From NCBI GenBank assembly GCA_947501475.1, contig CANMWA010000001.1:682001-746000 (forward strand): a stretch of 64,000 bases of DNA, given 5' to 3'. The DNA comes from an uncultured Aquimarina sp. (GTDB lineage: Bacteria > Bacteroidota > Bacteroidia > Flavobacteriales > Flavobacteriaceae). Below, piece after piece: positions 17,330 through 27,240 of this stretch (its first letter is position 1; each line of letters opens with the position of its first letter). Made by a program: the position numbers and the translations under genes. Under the pieces are notes generated by a model, which saw nothing but the letters and a program-made list of their open reading frames with translations, was not told where the DNA came from and did not search any database.

Positions 17330-17742
17330 TGATAAGTAAACCACTTTTGATAGGTATCATAGATGATGATGAAGTTTATCAATTTACATTAACCAGGATT
17401 ATTAAGCATCATAAATTAGCCGAAAGGGTTCTTTCTTTTTCGGATGGAGAAATAGCCCTTCAATTTCTGACTGATAATATCACAACTAAAGAAAATATCC
17501 CTGATGTTATTTTTCTAGATAGCAATATGCCGATCATGAATGGTTGGCAGTTTATAGAAGAATATGCAAACCTGGAAACTGAAATTAAAAAAAAGGTATT
17601 TATTTTTATGGTAAGTTCTTTAGTTAATCCTGCCGAAGTTGAAAGAGCAAGAAAAATAAATCAAATTTCTGACTACGTAATAAAACCATCCAGACTAGAG
17701 GAAGTAAAGGAAATTATTGATAATTTAGAAAAGTTTTTATAA
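17329..17742 (+). CDS. Single-domain response regulator (partner of PAS kinase)
   Basis: A 137-residue receiver without output domain. Acidic pocket DDD (12-14), phosphoacceptor D64 (FLDSNMP) and conserved Lys K119 (IKPS) are present. Start overlaps the kinase stop (TAATG). Likely cognate receiver. The output is unknown: single-domain receivers act by protein-protein contact or phosphorelay. Confidence 0.92.
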   Translation: MISKPLLIGIIDDDEVYQFTLTRIIKHHKLAERVLSFSDGEIALQFLTDNITTKENIPDVIFLDSNMPIMNGWQFIEEYANLETEIKKKVFIFMVSSLVNPAEVERARKINQISDYVIKPSRLEEVKEIIDNLEKFL

Positions 17743-18294
17743 GGTTTTTATAAGGTTTTTAATGCTGCTTCAGGAAGTAATAAATACCGAATATTGATAA
17801 AAATATCATAGAAATTAAACCATTCCTACTATAAACCATAGAAATGATCGATTATTTGAGCTCTCCTTTATCTAATTTGCTAAAAAACCAAGTAGGTATT
17901 AATATTATTTTTGTAACTCTTTTTTATTTACACAAAATTCGCATATAAAACTGCTCTAGTTTCATCCTTATTTTAGAATTCAACTTATATATTTACGCTT
18001 AGCACATGTTCGATTTATGGTTAAACCGTAATTGCAAATGTTTGATATACAATCACTTATGCTGATTTTAGTTGCTAAAAAAACCTCGTATTGCATTTTA
18101 TCGAACAAATGTGTTTTTTGTCGTTTTTGGCCTCTGTTTTTTTTTAACGAGTTACATCTTCCTTGTTCAACATTATCTACTTTGCAATCAATTAATGAAG
18201 CAATACTCGATTTTGAATTCTTTATTAATTAATTGTCAGTTTATAAGTTTAGTGATAATAATTATACTTTGTTTAATTTAAAAAACCATTGATT
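17743..18294. other. Gene-poor stretch upstream of the micropeptides
   Basis: AT-rich, with a tandem TTTTTATAAGG motif just after the receiver stop. Two overlapping frames at 18032-18281 are open but hydrophobic by composition and have no conserved signal, so I do not call them. From 18211 the sequence is the first unit of a tandem repeat whose second unit starts at 18413. Confidence 0.5.
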
Positions 18295-18393
18295 ATGAAA
18301 CTTTTTTACGGAATTTTGATTGTAGATTTAAGAGCATTTAAACAATTTATCTCACATTTACCCGCTGCTACTGGTAGAGCAATGCGTAGATAA
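18295..18393 (+). CDS. Micropeptide 1 (32 residues), unknown
   Basis: A 32-residue ORF starting MKLFYGILIVD and ending LPAATGRAMRR. It has a hydrophobic first third and a basic end. It is duplicated 203 bp downstream with mostly conservative changes (K2R, L12F, R13K, R32N) and two silent changes. I do not recognise it. A signalling or membrane-active peptide is possible. Reading-frame conservation over a recent duplication is only modest evidence of coding. Confidence 0.5.
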   Translation: MKLFYGILIVDLRAFKQFISHLPAATGRAMRR

Positions 18394-18497
18394 TTAATAA
18401 AGTGATATTCAATTTTGAATTCTTTATTAATTGATTTGTCAGTTTATAAGTTTAGTGATAATAATTATGCTTTGTTTAATTTAAAACCCCATTGATT

Positions 18498-18596
18498 ATG
18501 AGACTTTTTTACGGAATTTTGATTGTAGATTTTAAAGCATTTAAACAATTTATCTCACATTTACCCGCTGCTACAGGTAGAGCAATGCGCAACTAA
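18498..18596 (+). CDS. Micropeptide 2 (32 residues), paralogue of the first
   Basis: Second copy of the 32-residue ORF (MRLFYGILIVD ... LPAATGRAMRN), same length and stop position. Of seven nucleotide differences in 99, two are silent and most of the others give K/R-type changes. It lies about 300 bp upstream of a TonB receptor and before a strong hairpin. Unknown function. Confidence 0.5.
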   Translation: MRLFYGILIVDFKAFKQFISHLPAATGRAMRN

Positions 18597-18653
18597 TTCA
18601 ACTTCACAGCAAAAGAATACACTTATAACCTCTTATAGTTATAAGTATAAAGA

Positions 18654-18708
18654 AGAGGGATATATGAAAAGAAAACTTTATTGTTAAACTTCTTTTCATA
18701 TATCCTCT
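18654..18708 (+). terminator. Long hairpin after the micropeptides
   Basis: A 19-20 bp stem (AGAGGGATATATGAAAAGAA / TTCTTTTCATATATCCTCT, one bulge) with a 16-base loop, followed by T-rich sequence. Likely terminator of the micropeptide transcript; the downstream 186 bp before the TonB receptor holds no gene. Confidence 0.65.
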
Positions 18709-18894
18709 ATTACTTCTTTTATAATATTCTTATTAGAAACTACTTATGGCTAACATAGCTGATTGGGTAATAAATAATTTTGTCTACCTAAGAACATAAC
18801 CACATTAAATAGTTATCTTGTATAGAATAACAAAAAATGAAATTTAATGTATATTAAATTTAAATAATTTTATAACTAAAATTACAACCAAAAA

Positions 18895-21615
18895 ATGTTA
18901 TTTCACTCCAAAATTCAATATAATTTTTATTTGGTATTTGTTTTTTTATTTGGTTTTATACCTATTGCGATTTCACAATCCCGATGTGTAATTTCTGGTA
19001 ATGTTTCTGATCAGTTTGGCAATTTACCTGGCGCAAAAATTAGTATCGAAGGGATGGATATAACCACAACTACTGATATTAATGGAGATTTTAGTTTTCA
19101 AATAGACAAAGGAGAATATATAATTACTGCAGAGTTTGTTATGTATAATCCTGTTTCTAAAACAGTTTTAGCTAAAATAGGAGAGAAAACCCAAGTAGAT
19201 TTTATATTAAAGACTAGTTTTTCTATAGATCAACCAATTTCTTTAGGCTCTAGAGCCAAACCAAAATCACTTCTTAAAAGCACAGCATCAATAGACATTA
19301 TATCTCCTAAGAAAATAAAAAAATCTTCTCAGATAGAATTAAGTAGTGTCTTACAGTATTTAGTCCCCTCATTTCACTCTACTCAGCAAACAATTTCAGA
19401 TGGAACAGATCATATAGATCCCGTTACATTGAGAGGGTTGGGTCCTGATCAAGTTTTGGTGTTGATTAATGGAAAAAGAAGACATAACAGTTCATTGTTA
19501 AATGTAAATGGTACTGTTGGAAGAGGAAGTGTGGGAACAGATTTAAATGCAATACCAATTGCTTCTATTGATAGGATAGAAATACTTAGAGGCGGCGCAA
19601 CTTCTCAATATGGTTCTGATGCTATTGCAGGAGTAATAAATATTATACTAAAAAAGCAGACAGAAGTTATTGATATAGACAATAGGGTAGGAATAAACAC
19701 TGCTGGGGATGGATTTACGACATACTCTTCTGCTAATTTTGGATTAAAAATAGGAAGTAAAGGTTATGTTAATGTAACTGCAGAATATAGAGATAGAGAA
19801 TCAACCAATAGAGCTGGAGATTATGTAGGTTCTGTCTATACAGAAGATGCTGATGAGGATCAGATATTAATAGCTGAAAACAATTTTTTTGGCCAAACTG
19901 GTTATTCGGAGAAAAGAACAATGCAAATAGGTAACGCAGAGACTCAAAACCTTGCATTATCTCTTAATGGCGAATTTATTATCTCAAACAATGCCTCTTT
20001 CTATTTTTTGGGTGGGAGAAATTATAGAGAAGGTAAATCTGCGGGGTTTTATCGTTTTCCAAAAAATCCTGATAGGGTTGTTTTAGAATTGTATCCAAAT
20101 GGTTTTTCACCTCAAATACTAACCGATATACAAGACGATCAAATTACCGGCGGATTTAGGGGAATAAAGAATGAGTGGGATATAGATTTTAGTCATTCTA
20201 TAGGAACAAATCAATTAGATTTTACCATTAATAACTCTAATAATGCTTCGCTGGGTATAGCTTCTCCAAGAACTTTTTTTGCAGGAGGGTTTTCATACAA
20301 ACAGAATACAACAAATTTAGACATTTCGCGAACATTTGACTGGTTAAAAGGTGTGAATATTGCTTTTGGTGCAGAGTTACGCGTAGAGAATTATCAAATC
20401 AGAGCAGGTGAGGAAGCTTCATATATTAATGGCGGTAGTACATACACTGACGTTTCTGGAGAGGTGCTACCTAGAGTACCAGGAGTACAGGTTTTTCCTG
20501 GAATTCAGCCAGAAAATGAACTGAATCGTTTTAGAACTAATAGCTCAGCATATATTGACTTAGAAGCAAATCTATCAGATAAACTATTGATAAGAGGAGC
20601 GGGTAGACACGAAGTGTATAATGATTTTGGAGGTCAATCTATCTGGAAATTATCTGGACGATACCAGCCTAAAGAAGATATAAGTATAAGAGGTGGATTC
20701 TCTACAGGTTTTAGAGCTCCTTCTCTACATCAAGTATTTTTTCAGAATATAAGTACACAATTTGTAAATGGAGAAAGTGTGCAAGTTGGAACTTTTAATA
20801 ATCAAAGTGCCGTTGTAAACGAAGCTTTTGGGATAAAAAGACTAAAACCAGAATTATCAAATCATTTAAGTGCTGGTTTTAGCGGTAAACTCAATAAGAA
20901 CTTTACATTTACTTTTGATTTGTACTTAATAAATATAAAAGATCGAATTGTACTTTCGGGAAGGTTTGCCGAAGGGTATCAGGATATTTTGGAGCCTTTT
21001 GGTGTTGGTGCTGCGCAATTTTTTACCAATGCGATCGATTCAAAAACTTACGGAGGGGATGCATATTTGGATTATAAAACCATCTTAGCTAACGGAATAT
21101 TGAATGCGTCCTTGGGTTTAAATATTACTGATACAGAGGTCAAGGGTGATATAAAAGTTTCAGAGGCACTTGTAGGTCAAGAAGGAATACTATTTAACCG
21201 AGAAGAAATTGGCAGAGTAGAATCTGCTCAACCTAATTATAAATTAAATTCTTCTGTCTCTTATGAACATGGTAAGTTTAAATATCAGATGGTTAATACC
21301 TTATTTGGAGAAGTCGAATTCATACACCCTGATGACGGAGATGTTTCTAATTGGGTTCTGAATGAATTTACTGGAGCTATAGAAACACGAGATCAAACTT
21401 TTTCTCCTAAAATACTAACAGATATGTCTGTTTCTTATCAGGTTAATGATTATTTACAGTGTGTCCTAGGAGGCAATAACATTTTTGATGTTTACCCAGA
21501 TAAACAAAAGCATTTTGCAAATACCAGTAATGGCAATTTTGTGTATAGTAGAAGAGTACAGCAATTTGGTGTTCATGGAGCAAATTATTATTTACGATTA
21601 TTACTAAGACTATGA
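18895..21615 (+). CDS. TonB-dependent receptor with CarboxypepD_reg-like domain
   Basis: A 906-residue outer-membrane receptor. Signal peptide 1-28, carboxypeptidase regulatory-like beta domain at about 33-110, plug domain at 125-255 (VTLRGLGPDQVLVLINGKRRH; RIEILRGGATSQYGSDAIAGVINI), then the 22-strand barrel ending in YYLRLLLRL. Substrate is not evident; no SusD partner follows. The stop overlaps the start of a YfiR-domain kinase by 4 bp (ATGA), implying coexpression and a possible sensory link. Confidence 0.93.
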   Translation: MLFHSKIQYNFYLVFVFLFGFIPIAISQSRCVISGNVSDQFGNLPGAKISIEGMDITTTTDINGDFSFQIDKGEYIITAEFVMYNPVSKTVLAKIGEKTQVDFILKTSFSIDQPISLGSRAKPKSLLKSTASIDIISPKKIKKSSQIELSSVLQYLVPSFHSTQQTISDGTDHIDPVTLRGLGPDQVLVLINGKRRHNSSLLNVNGTVGRGSVGTDLNAIPIASIDRIEILRGGATSQYGSDAIAGVINIILKKQTEVIDIDNRVGINTAGDGFTTYSSANFGLKIGSKGYVNVTAEYRDRESTNRAGDYVGSVYTEDADEDQILIAENNFFGQTGYSEKRTMQIGNAETQNLALSLNGEFIISNNASFYFLGGRNYREGKSAGFYRFPKNPDRVVLELYPNGFSPQILTDIQDDQITGGFRGIKNEWDIDFSHSIGTNQLDFTINNSNNASLGIASPRTFFAGGFSYKQNTTNLDISRTFDWLKGVNIAFGAELRVENYQIRAGEEASYINGGSTYTDVSGEVLPRVPGVQVFPGIQPENELNRFRTNSSAYIDLEANLSDKLLIRGAGRHEVYNDFGGQSIWKLSGRYQPKEDISIRGGFSTGFRAPSLHQVFFQNISTQFVNGESVQVGTFNNQSAVVNEAFGIKRLKPELSNHLSAGFSGKLNKNFTFTFDLYLINIKDRIVLSGRFAEGYQDILEPFGVGAAQFFTNAIDSKTYGGDAYLDYKTILANGILNASLGLNITDTEVKGDIKVSEALVGQEGILFNREEIGRVESAQPNYKLNSSVSYEHGKFKYQMVNTLFGEVEFIHPDDGDVSNWVLNEFTGAIETRDQTFSPKILTDMSVSYQVNDYLQCVLGGNNIFDVYPDKQKHFANTSNGNFVYSRRVQQFGVHGANYYLRLLLRL

Positions 21616-23474
21616 GGTATAAAGGGTATATGTCAGAGGTAACAACTAGTATTCAAAAAATATATGATGCACTTCTGCTTATTACTCTTTTTATTTTATT
21701 TTTTTCGACAAACACTTTTGCTCAGGACACCAATACAGAAAGAGTAAAAAGACTTCAGCGTACGATATTTATCTATAATTTTGCCCAACAAATTGCATGG
21801 CCTGATTTTGAAAATTTAGAACACTTTAAAATTGGAGTTTTAGGCTCAGACCCTACAATAACAGATTTACAATCTTTAGCTCAAAAAAGAAAATTATTAG
21901 GAAAGCCTATAGAAATTATACCATTTACGTTTATTAAGGATATTAAAAACATTCAATTATTATATGTCAATAATAAATACAATTTTAACATTACACATAT
22001 CCTAAATAAAATTGCCCAAAAAAACATTTTGTTAATTACAGAGGATTATGATTACAATACATCAATGATTAATATGATTAATGTTGGAGCTACTTTTGAA
22101 TATGAAATCAATACTCAGCGAATAGAAAAAGAAAAATTGGTAATCGCTTCTACGCTTAAAAAGCATGCGATTGATTCTGCAAAAAAATGGAAAACCCTAT
22201 ACGAATCTACCGAGAAATCACTAACTGAAGTAGTTGACAAAAATGAACAACAACAACAAATAATTGAGCAAAAAGAGCAAGAAATTAATACTATAGAAGA
22301 ACAAGTGAGCAACCTTGATGGATTAGTAGAAAACTTAGCCATTGAAAGCGAAATTCAAAAAAAGAAATATGAGGAAAAAGTTGTTATAGAAAAGAAATTA
22401 GAGCAGAATATTAAGCAACAAGTGCTTTTAATAAAAGATCAGGAAAAAAAGATACAGTCAAGTTCTCAAGAAATCCAAGAACAGCAACAGTTTCTAGAAA
22501 AACAAAAAGGTCAAATAAAAACACAAGAAGATATTTTAAATCGACAAATCATAGAATTAAAGGCTAAAGCAAAAATAAATATCCTTCTAATCTTATTGAT
22601 ATTACTTTTTTTGATTGGTAGTTTTTTTATATATAGAGGGTATATTATCAAAAAAAGATTAAGTAAAAACCTAGAAGAAACGAATCATGAAATCTACAAT
22701 CAATCTTTGGTCTTAGCATCAAAGAACAAAGAGTTAAAAAAGAAAAACTCTGCGATTCGAAAGCAATCCCGATCTTTAAAATCTCAAAATGATGAATTAG
22801 AACAATTTGCCTACATAGCAAGTCATGACTTACAAGAACCCCTTAATACTATTTCTAGTTTTATCACCGTAATTGATGAAGATTATGGCGATAATTTTGA
22901 TGAAATGGGAAAAAGTAGTTTAGCATACATCAAAGGGGCGAGTATACGAATGAAAAAACTTATTAATGCATTGTTGGATTATTCTAGACTTGGTAGAAGC
23001 AAAGATCATACTCAGGTAAATTGTGAAAAAATAATAGATGAATTAAAAATAGATCTAAAAAATGTTATTGAAACCACACAAACTAAAATAAGCACAAAGA
23101 ATTTGCCAATAGTAAAAGGTTCAGAAATTGAGTTACGCCTATTGTTTCAAAATTTAATCAGTAATGCTATAAAGTTCACTAAACCTGAAGTATTACCTGA
23201 GATTCATATATCCTGTGTAAAAAAGACAAAAGATAAGAATGAGGCCACAGATTTTTGGGAATTTTCTGTAAAAGATAATGGTATCGGTATTGCCGAACAG
23301 CATATAAAAAAGGTTTTTGATATTTTTCAGAGATTACATTCTAAAGAGAAGTACAAAGGAACTGGTATTGGGTTAGCACATTGCAAAAAAATTGTAGAAT
23401 CCCACGAGGGGCGACTTTGGATTACATCCAAAGAAGGAGAAGGAAGTATTTTTTATTTTACGATTCCTTCTTAA
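21612..23474 (+). CDS. YfiR-domain membrane histidine kinase
   Basis: A 620-residue fusion. Signal/anchor at 17-37, YfiR-like (DUF4154) periplasmic domain at about 42-190, long coiled coil at 200-320, membrane helix at 323-342, second coiled coil, then HisKA with H405 (IASHDLQEP) and HATPase to the end (FQNLISNAIKF, DNGIGIA, GTGIGLAHC). In Pseudomonas YfiR is a free periplasmic repressor of a diguanylate cyclase; here the domain is built into a kinase. Translational coupling to the TonB receptor suggests it senses something linked to that receptor. Confidence 0.9.
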   Translation: MRYKGYMSEVTTSIQKIYDALLLITLFILFFSTNTFAQDTNTERVKRLQRTIFIYNFAQQIAWPDFENLEHFKIGVLGSDPTITDLQSLAQKRKLLGKPIEIIPFTFIKDIKNIQLLYVNNKYNFNITHILNKIAQKNILLITEDYDYNTSMINMINVGATFEYEINTQRIEKEKLVIASTLKKHAIDSAKKWKTLYESTEKSLTEVVDKNEQQQQIIEQKEQEINTIEEQVSNLDGLVENLAIESEIQKKKYEEKVVIEKKLEQNIKQQVLLIKDQEKKIQSSSQEIQEQQQFLEKQKGQIKTQEDILNRQIIELKAKAKINILLILLILLFLIGSFFIYRGYIIKKRLSKNLEETNHEIYNQSLVLASKNKELKKKNSAIRKQSRSLKSQNDELEQFAYIASHDLQEPLNTISSFITVIDEDYGDNFDEMGKSSLAYIKGASIRMKKLINALLDYSRLGRSKDHTQVNCEKIIDELKIDLKNVIETTQTKISTKNLPIVKGSEIELRLLFQNLISNAIKFTKPEVLPEIHISCVKKTKDKNEATDFWEFSVKDNGIGIAEQHIKKVFDIFQRLHSKEKYKGTGIGLAHCKKIVESHEGRLWITSKEGEGSIFYFTIPS

Positions 23475-23726
23475 GATCTGCAATGGGTACAATACTTTTA
23501 CAATTAATTCATTTTGATTTATTAAATGTTTAACACTTTTTATTTGTTTTGTTTGAGCTGAATATAAAATAAAAACTATCATTTTTTAAATATAATTATT
23601 TGAAAATCAATAATTTAAAATATATTTTAGGTTATTAAAAAGGATTGTGTTAATAAATGATTTTGTTAAACAAATTGTAATTTAATATCGTAAATTGTGT
23701 AATGCTTAACAAATCCCCTTTAAGTT

Positions 23727-25241
23727 ATGGAGCTTATATCAAATGAAAAAAGCAATGATTTTCTTATAGAAGATCAAATAGCTTTTAAAAATCTACTAGA
23801 TGAGGCAGATGGATTGATTTATCAGTTTCAATACTCTCCTAAAGAAAACTGTTTTAGTGTTCCTTTTGCCAGTAAAGGATTGTGGAATATCTATGAATTA
23901 AAACCCAAAGAGGTAAAAAATGATGCAACACCTATATTTAATAGAATACATGAGGATGATATAGCATCGGTTCGTAATATGATAGCAGAATCGATACAGC
24001 TCATGGAGAATAGAACTTATGAATATAGAGTGGTATTACCTTCTAAGGGAGTGCGCTGGATACGAGGTCACGCTCGGCCAATCAAAATGAAAGACGGAAG
24101 TTTTCTTTGGAATGGTTGCGCAATGGATATTACAGAACAAAAACAATTAGAATTAGCTCTTTTTGAAAGTAAACAAAGATTAGAGTTAGCTATAGAAGGT
24201 TCTGGGGATAATATTTGGGATTGGAATGTAAAAAAGAATGAAATAATCTATTCTGATGAATCCAAAAAAATGTTTGGTTATGAACCACACGAATTAGGAC
24301 CTGGTATAGAGACCTGGAGCAATCTAGTACATGCAGATGATAAAGAGTTGTATTATAATAACATGAAAAAGCACTCCAAAAGCGATACAAATTATTATAA
24401 TAGTGAATATAGAGTGTTATGCAAAGATGGTAGCTATAAATGGATTCTGGATCGAGGTAAGGTGATTGAAAGAGATAAAAGCGGAAATATAATTCGTATT
24501 GTTGGAACACACTCTGATATTACTTTGCAAAAACAAAAACAGGAAGAAGCACAAAACACTATTGACATTATTGGAGAGCAAAACAATCGATTATTAAATT
24601 TTGCACATATTGTCTCGCATAATCTACGTTCACATGCTAGTAGTTTTAAAATGCTAATGGATATCGTTAATACAACTAATGATCAGAAAGAAAGGAAAGA
24701 GGCATTTTATCATCTAAACAATGTATCTAATGCTCTTACAGATACCATTACACATCTCACAGAAATAGTTTCGGTTCAAACCAATATTAATGAAGAATCA
24801 AAAAAAATAAACCTTCATGATTATATACAAAAAACTATAGATATTTTAAAAGGAGATATCGATCAAAAAAAAGCAATCGTTATAAATCAAGTTCCTGCAG
24901 AAATTTTTATTAACTATAATCCAGCTTATCTAGAAAGTATTATACTTAACCTTATGTCTAATGCATTAAAGTATAAACACCCTGATCGTAATCCAGAAGT
25001 AAAACTAGAAGCATTTTATGAAAATAAACGATTAGTATTACAAATTTCTGATAATGGTAGAGGTATTGACCTTAATAAATATGGCGAAAGTTTATTTGGT
25101 ATGTACAAAACGTTTCACGGAAACAAAGATGCTGTGGGTATTGGTCTTTTTATTACCAAAAATCAAATAAATAGTATGGGTAGTGAAATTAGCGTGCAAA
25201 GTGAATTAAACATGGGAACAAGTTTTAAAATTACTTTTTAA
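23727..25241 (+). CDS. Double-PAS histidine kinase
   Basis: A 504-residue soluble kinase. PAS/PAC domains at about 20-138 and 150-270, phosphoacceptor H298 in IVSHNLRSHAS (the Pro usual three residues after the Arg is replaced), and HATPase at 380-504 (LNLMSNALKY, DNGRGID, GIGLF). It resembles the kinase at 16139-17329 in its catalytic half, so the two are probably paralogues. No receiver is adjacent on the same strand; the receivers at 27.2-28.6 kb are candidate partners. Confidence 0.92.
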   Translation: MELISNEKSNDFLIEDQIAFKNLLDEADGLIYQFQYSPKENCFSVPFASKGLWNIYELKPKEVKNDATPIFNRIHEDDIASVRNMIAESIQLMENRTYEYRVVLPSKGVRWIRGHARPIKMKDGSFLWNGCAMDITEQKQLELALFESKQRLELAIEGSGDNIWDWNVKKNEIIYSDESKKMFGYEPHELGPGIETWSNLVHADDKELYYNNMKKHSKSDTNYYNSEYRVLCKDGSYKWILDRGKVIERDKSGNIIRIVGTHSDITLQKQKQEEAQNTIDIIGEQNNRLLNFAHIVSHNLRSHASSFKMLMDIVNTTNDQKERKEAFYHLNNVSNALTDTITHLTEIVSVQTNINEESKKINLHDYIQKTIDILKGDIDQKKAIVINQVPAEIFINYNPAYLESIILNLMSNALKYKHPDRNPEVKLEAFYENKRLVLQISDNGRGIDLNKYGESLFGMYKTFHGNKDAVGIGLFITKNQINSMGSEISVQSELNMGTSFKITF

Positions 25242-25378
25242 TTCTATCAATGAGCTATAGATTAATTCAAACATATCTTTAGTGTTTATTTTAGCGGTTG
25301 TATAAACAAAGTTTTTCACAAAACTTCCAAGAAAAGAGGATATCTTACAGGTTTTGATATATCAGAATCTACATTTTA

Positions 25379-26923
25379 TTAGCTACTATTTTTTGATATC
25401 TGCTTTGCAATTTTATTAATTAAATCTTCTTGTGTAAAAGGTTTATTGATAAAGTCATTCATTCCTGATTTAAGGCATTTTTCTCTTTCACCTATAGCAT
25501 TCTGGGCTGTAAAACCAATTATTGGGATATTAGAAATCGTTGTGTCTTCATAACCGTTTCGGATTGCATATGTTGTTTCATAACCATTCATAGGAAACAT
25601 CATAAGATCCATTAATACGATATCATATTTTCGTTTTTCAATGTACTTTATGGCTTCTTCACCATTTAAAGCAGCATCTACAAAAAAACTACCATTAGAA
25701 ATCAATATCTTCATAACCAAATATTGATTTACTTCCTTATCTTCAACGAGTAAAACCCTAAATTTTCTACCTAACTCTGGGAGTGTATATTTTTTTACCT
25801 TTTCTGTATCTTTGGTATTTTGTATTTCGAATGTAAAAGGAAGATTAAGGCTAAAAGTACTTCCTTCACCAACCTTGCTAGTAACTTTAATATCTCCCTC
25901 CATCAGGTCAATTAAATTTTTAACAATTGTTAAACCTAACCCTGTTCCTGTGACTTGCTTGTCCTCATGAAAACGTGTAAATCTATCAAAGATGAACTCC
26001 AAATTTTCTTCACTAATACCTTGTCCTGTATCTGCTATAATAAAATTGATACTCAGATAATTAGCTCTTTGATAATTTTTTACTATCCTAAGACTTACTT
26101 TACCTTTTTTTGTATATCGAAATGCATTGTTAAGAAGGTTAACTAATATTTGGCCAACTCTTGCCTTGTCGCTAATAAGTTCTTTTTGAATATTTGTATC
26201 GAGGTAAACTTCTAAATCAATGTCATTTTTTTTAGCTAGAAGTGAATATCTTTCCTCAATATCACGGATAAATTTTATAAAATCAAATTTTTCATTTTTG
26301 ATATCTAACCGACCCGCATCAATTCTTGAGATATTCAACATATCTGTTACAATAGCATCAAGGTGATTACTTTCTCTTTTGATAATATTAATCAATTCTT
26401 TTTGGTCAAAACTAAGAGGAGTTTTCTCAAGAACTTCAGTAAAACCAAGTATTCCAGTCAACGGAGTTTTAATTTGATGATTGATGTTAGCGATAAAACT
26501 ATTTTTGAATTCTTCTTTTTTTAGTAAAAAATCATGCTTCAATTCAAGTTCTTTATTTTTCATTGCAAACTCGTTTTTTTGTTGCATAATTTCCATAAGT
26601 TCCTGATACTTGGATGTGTATTCGTAAATAACGATTACAATCTCTGTAGGGTCAATACAAATAGTTACATCACATATTTTAACATGAGATGAATCTTCAA
26701 AATGTACACAAACAAATGTATATTCTTGATTTTTTTCATTAGACTTTTGTAGTAAATCACGAATGATTTCAAAAAACGGATGCGCATCATAGATAGAGGT
26801 ATTCTCTTTCCAATTAAACAGTATATTGTCTGTCATTTTTATGATTCCATCAAAAGCAACTACAAAAAATTGTATCTTATTTTGAAACCTTAATCTGTAC
26901 TTAAGATTTAGTATATCTCCCAT
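25379..26923 (-). CDS. Hybrid histidine kinase with C-terminal receiver
   Basis: A 514-residue hybrid kinase. N-terminal PAS-like sensory region at 1-105, coiled coil, HisKA with H149 (ANINHQIKTPL), HATPase at 250-365 (LNNAFRY, DTGQGIS, GTGLGLTI), and a receiver at 388-510 with D439 (LMDLMMFPMNG, where the Pro of the usual MPxMNG is displaced). No membrane helices. Output must be through phosphorelay or a separate protein. It lies beside three single-domain receivers on the same strand. Confidence 0.92.
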   Translation of the reverse strand: MGDILNLKYRLRFQNKIQFFVVAFDGIIKMTDNILFNWKENTSIYDAHPFFEIIRDLLQKSNEKNQEYTFVCVHFEDSSHVKICDVTICIDPTEIVIVIYEYTSKYQELMEIMQQKNEFAMKNKELELKHDFLLKKEEFKNSFIANINHQIKTPLTGILGFTEVLEKTPLSFDQKELINIIKRESNHLDAIVTDMLNISRIDAGRLDIKNEKFDFIKFIRDIEERYSLLAKKNDIDLEVYLDTNIQKELISDKARVGQILVNLLNNAFRYTKKGKVSLRIVKNYQRANYLSINFIIADTGQGISEENLEFIFDRFTRFHEDKQVTGTGLGLTIVKNLIDLMEGDIKVTSKVGEGSTFSLNLPFTFEIQNTKDTEKVKKYTLPELGRKFRVLLVEDKEVNQYLVMKILISNGSFFVDAALNGEEAIKYIEKRKYDIVLMDLMMFPMNGYETTYAIRNGYEDTTISNIPIIGFTAQNAIGEREKCLKSGMNDFINKPFTQEDLINKIAKQISKNSS

Positions 26924-27240
26924 TCTAAATTAGATTAATCGTTTGCTTTATATAGTAGGTGTCCTATTATATAAAACGCATAGTTTAGTATTGAAAAATA
27001 ATTTTTCAATACTAAAAAAGAGGTATCCTAATTTATTATTTTACCCTGTAGTATTTTTGATTTGCCTATTCCTTAGTGTTAAAAATACTCTTTAACAAAA
27101 TTATATACAAATTCATTATTTATAATTTTGTTGTTCTAGAAGTAAATGTATTGCTAGCGTTATAATGAAGATAGTATATTTATGATTATAATCCTACTGA
27201 CACATAGGTTCAAAAATATCTAATAACCCTATTTTTTATT
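26924..27240. other. Intergenic region with a perfect 16-bp hairpin
   Basis: TTTAGTATTGAAAAAT (26984-26999) is followed directly by its reverse complement (27001-27016). It likely terminates the minus-strand receiver genes. No gene is seen in the rest. Confidence 0.5.

Larger units (their letters stand above)
18211..18596 (+). repeat. Tandem duplication (about 203-bp period) carrying a micropeptide ORF
   Basis: Unit 1 (18211-18393) and unit 2 (18413-18596) align over upstream region and ORF with few differences. The upstream part TTTATAAGTTTAGTGATAAT and the ORF are both conserved. Confidence 0.9.

Noticed and set aside
18032..18281. Two overlapping hydrophobic frames upstream of the micropeptides
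   Set aside because: The second copy of the repeat breaks the reading frame in the shared part, so there is no sign of coding constraint.
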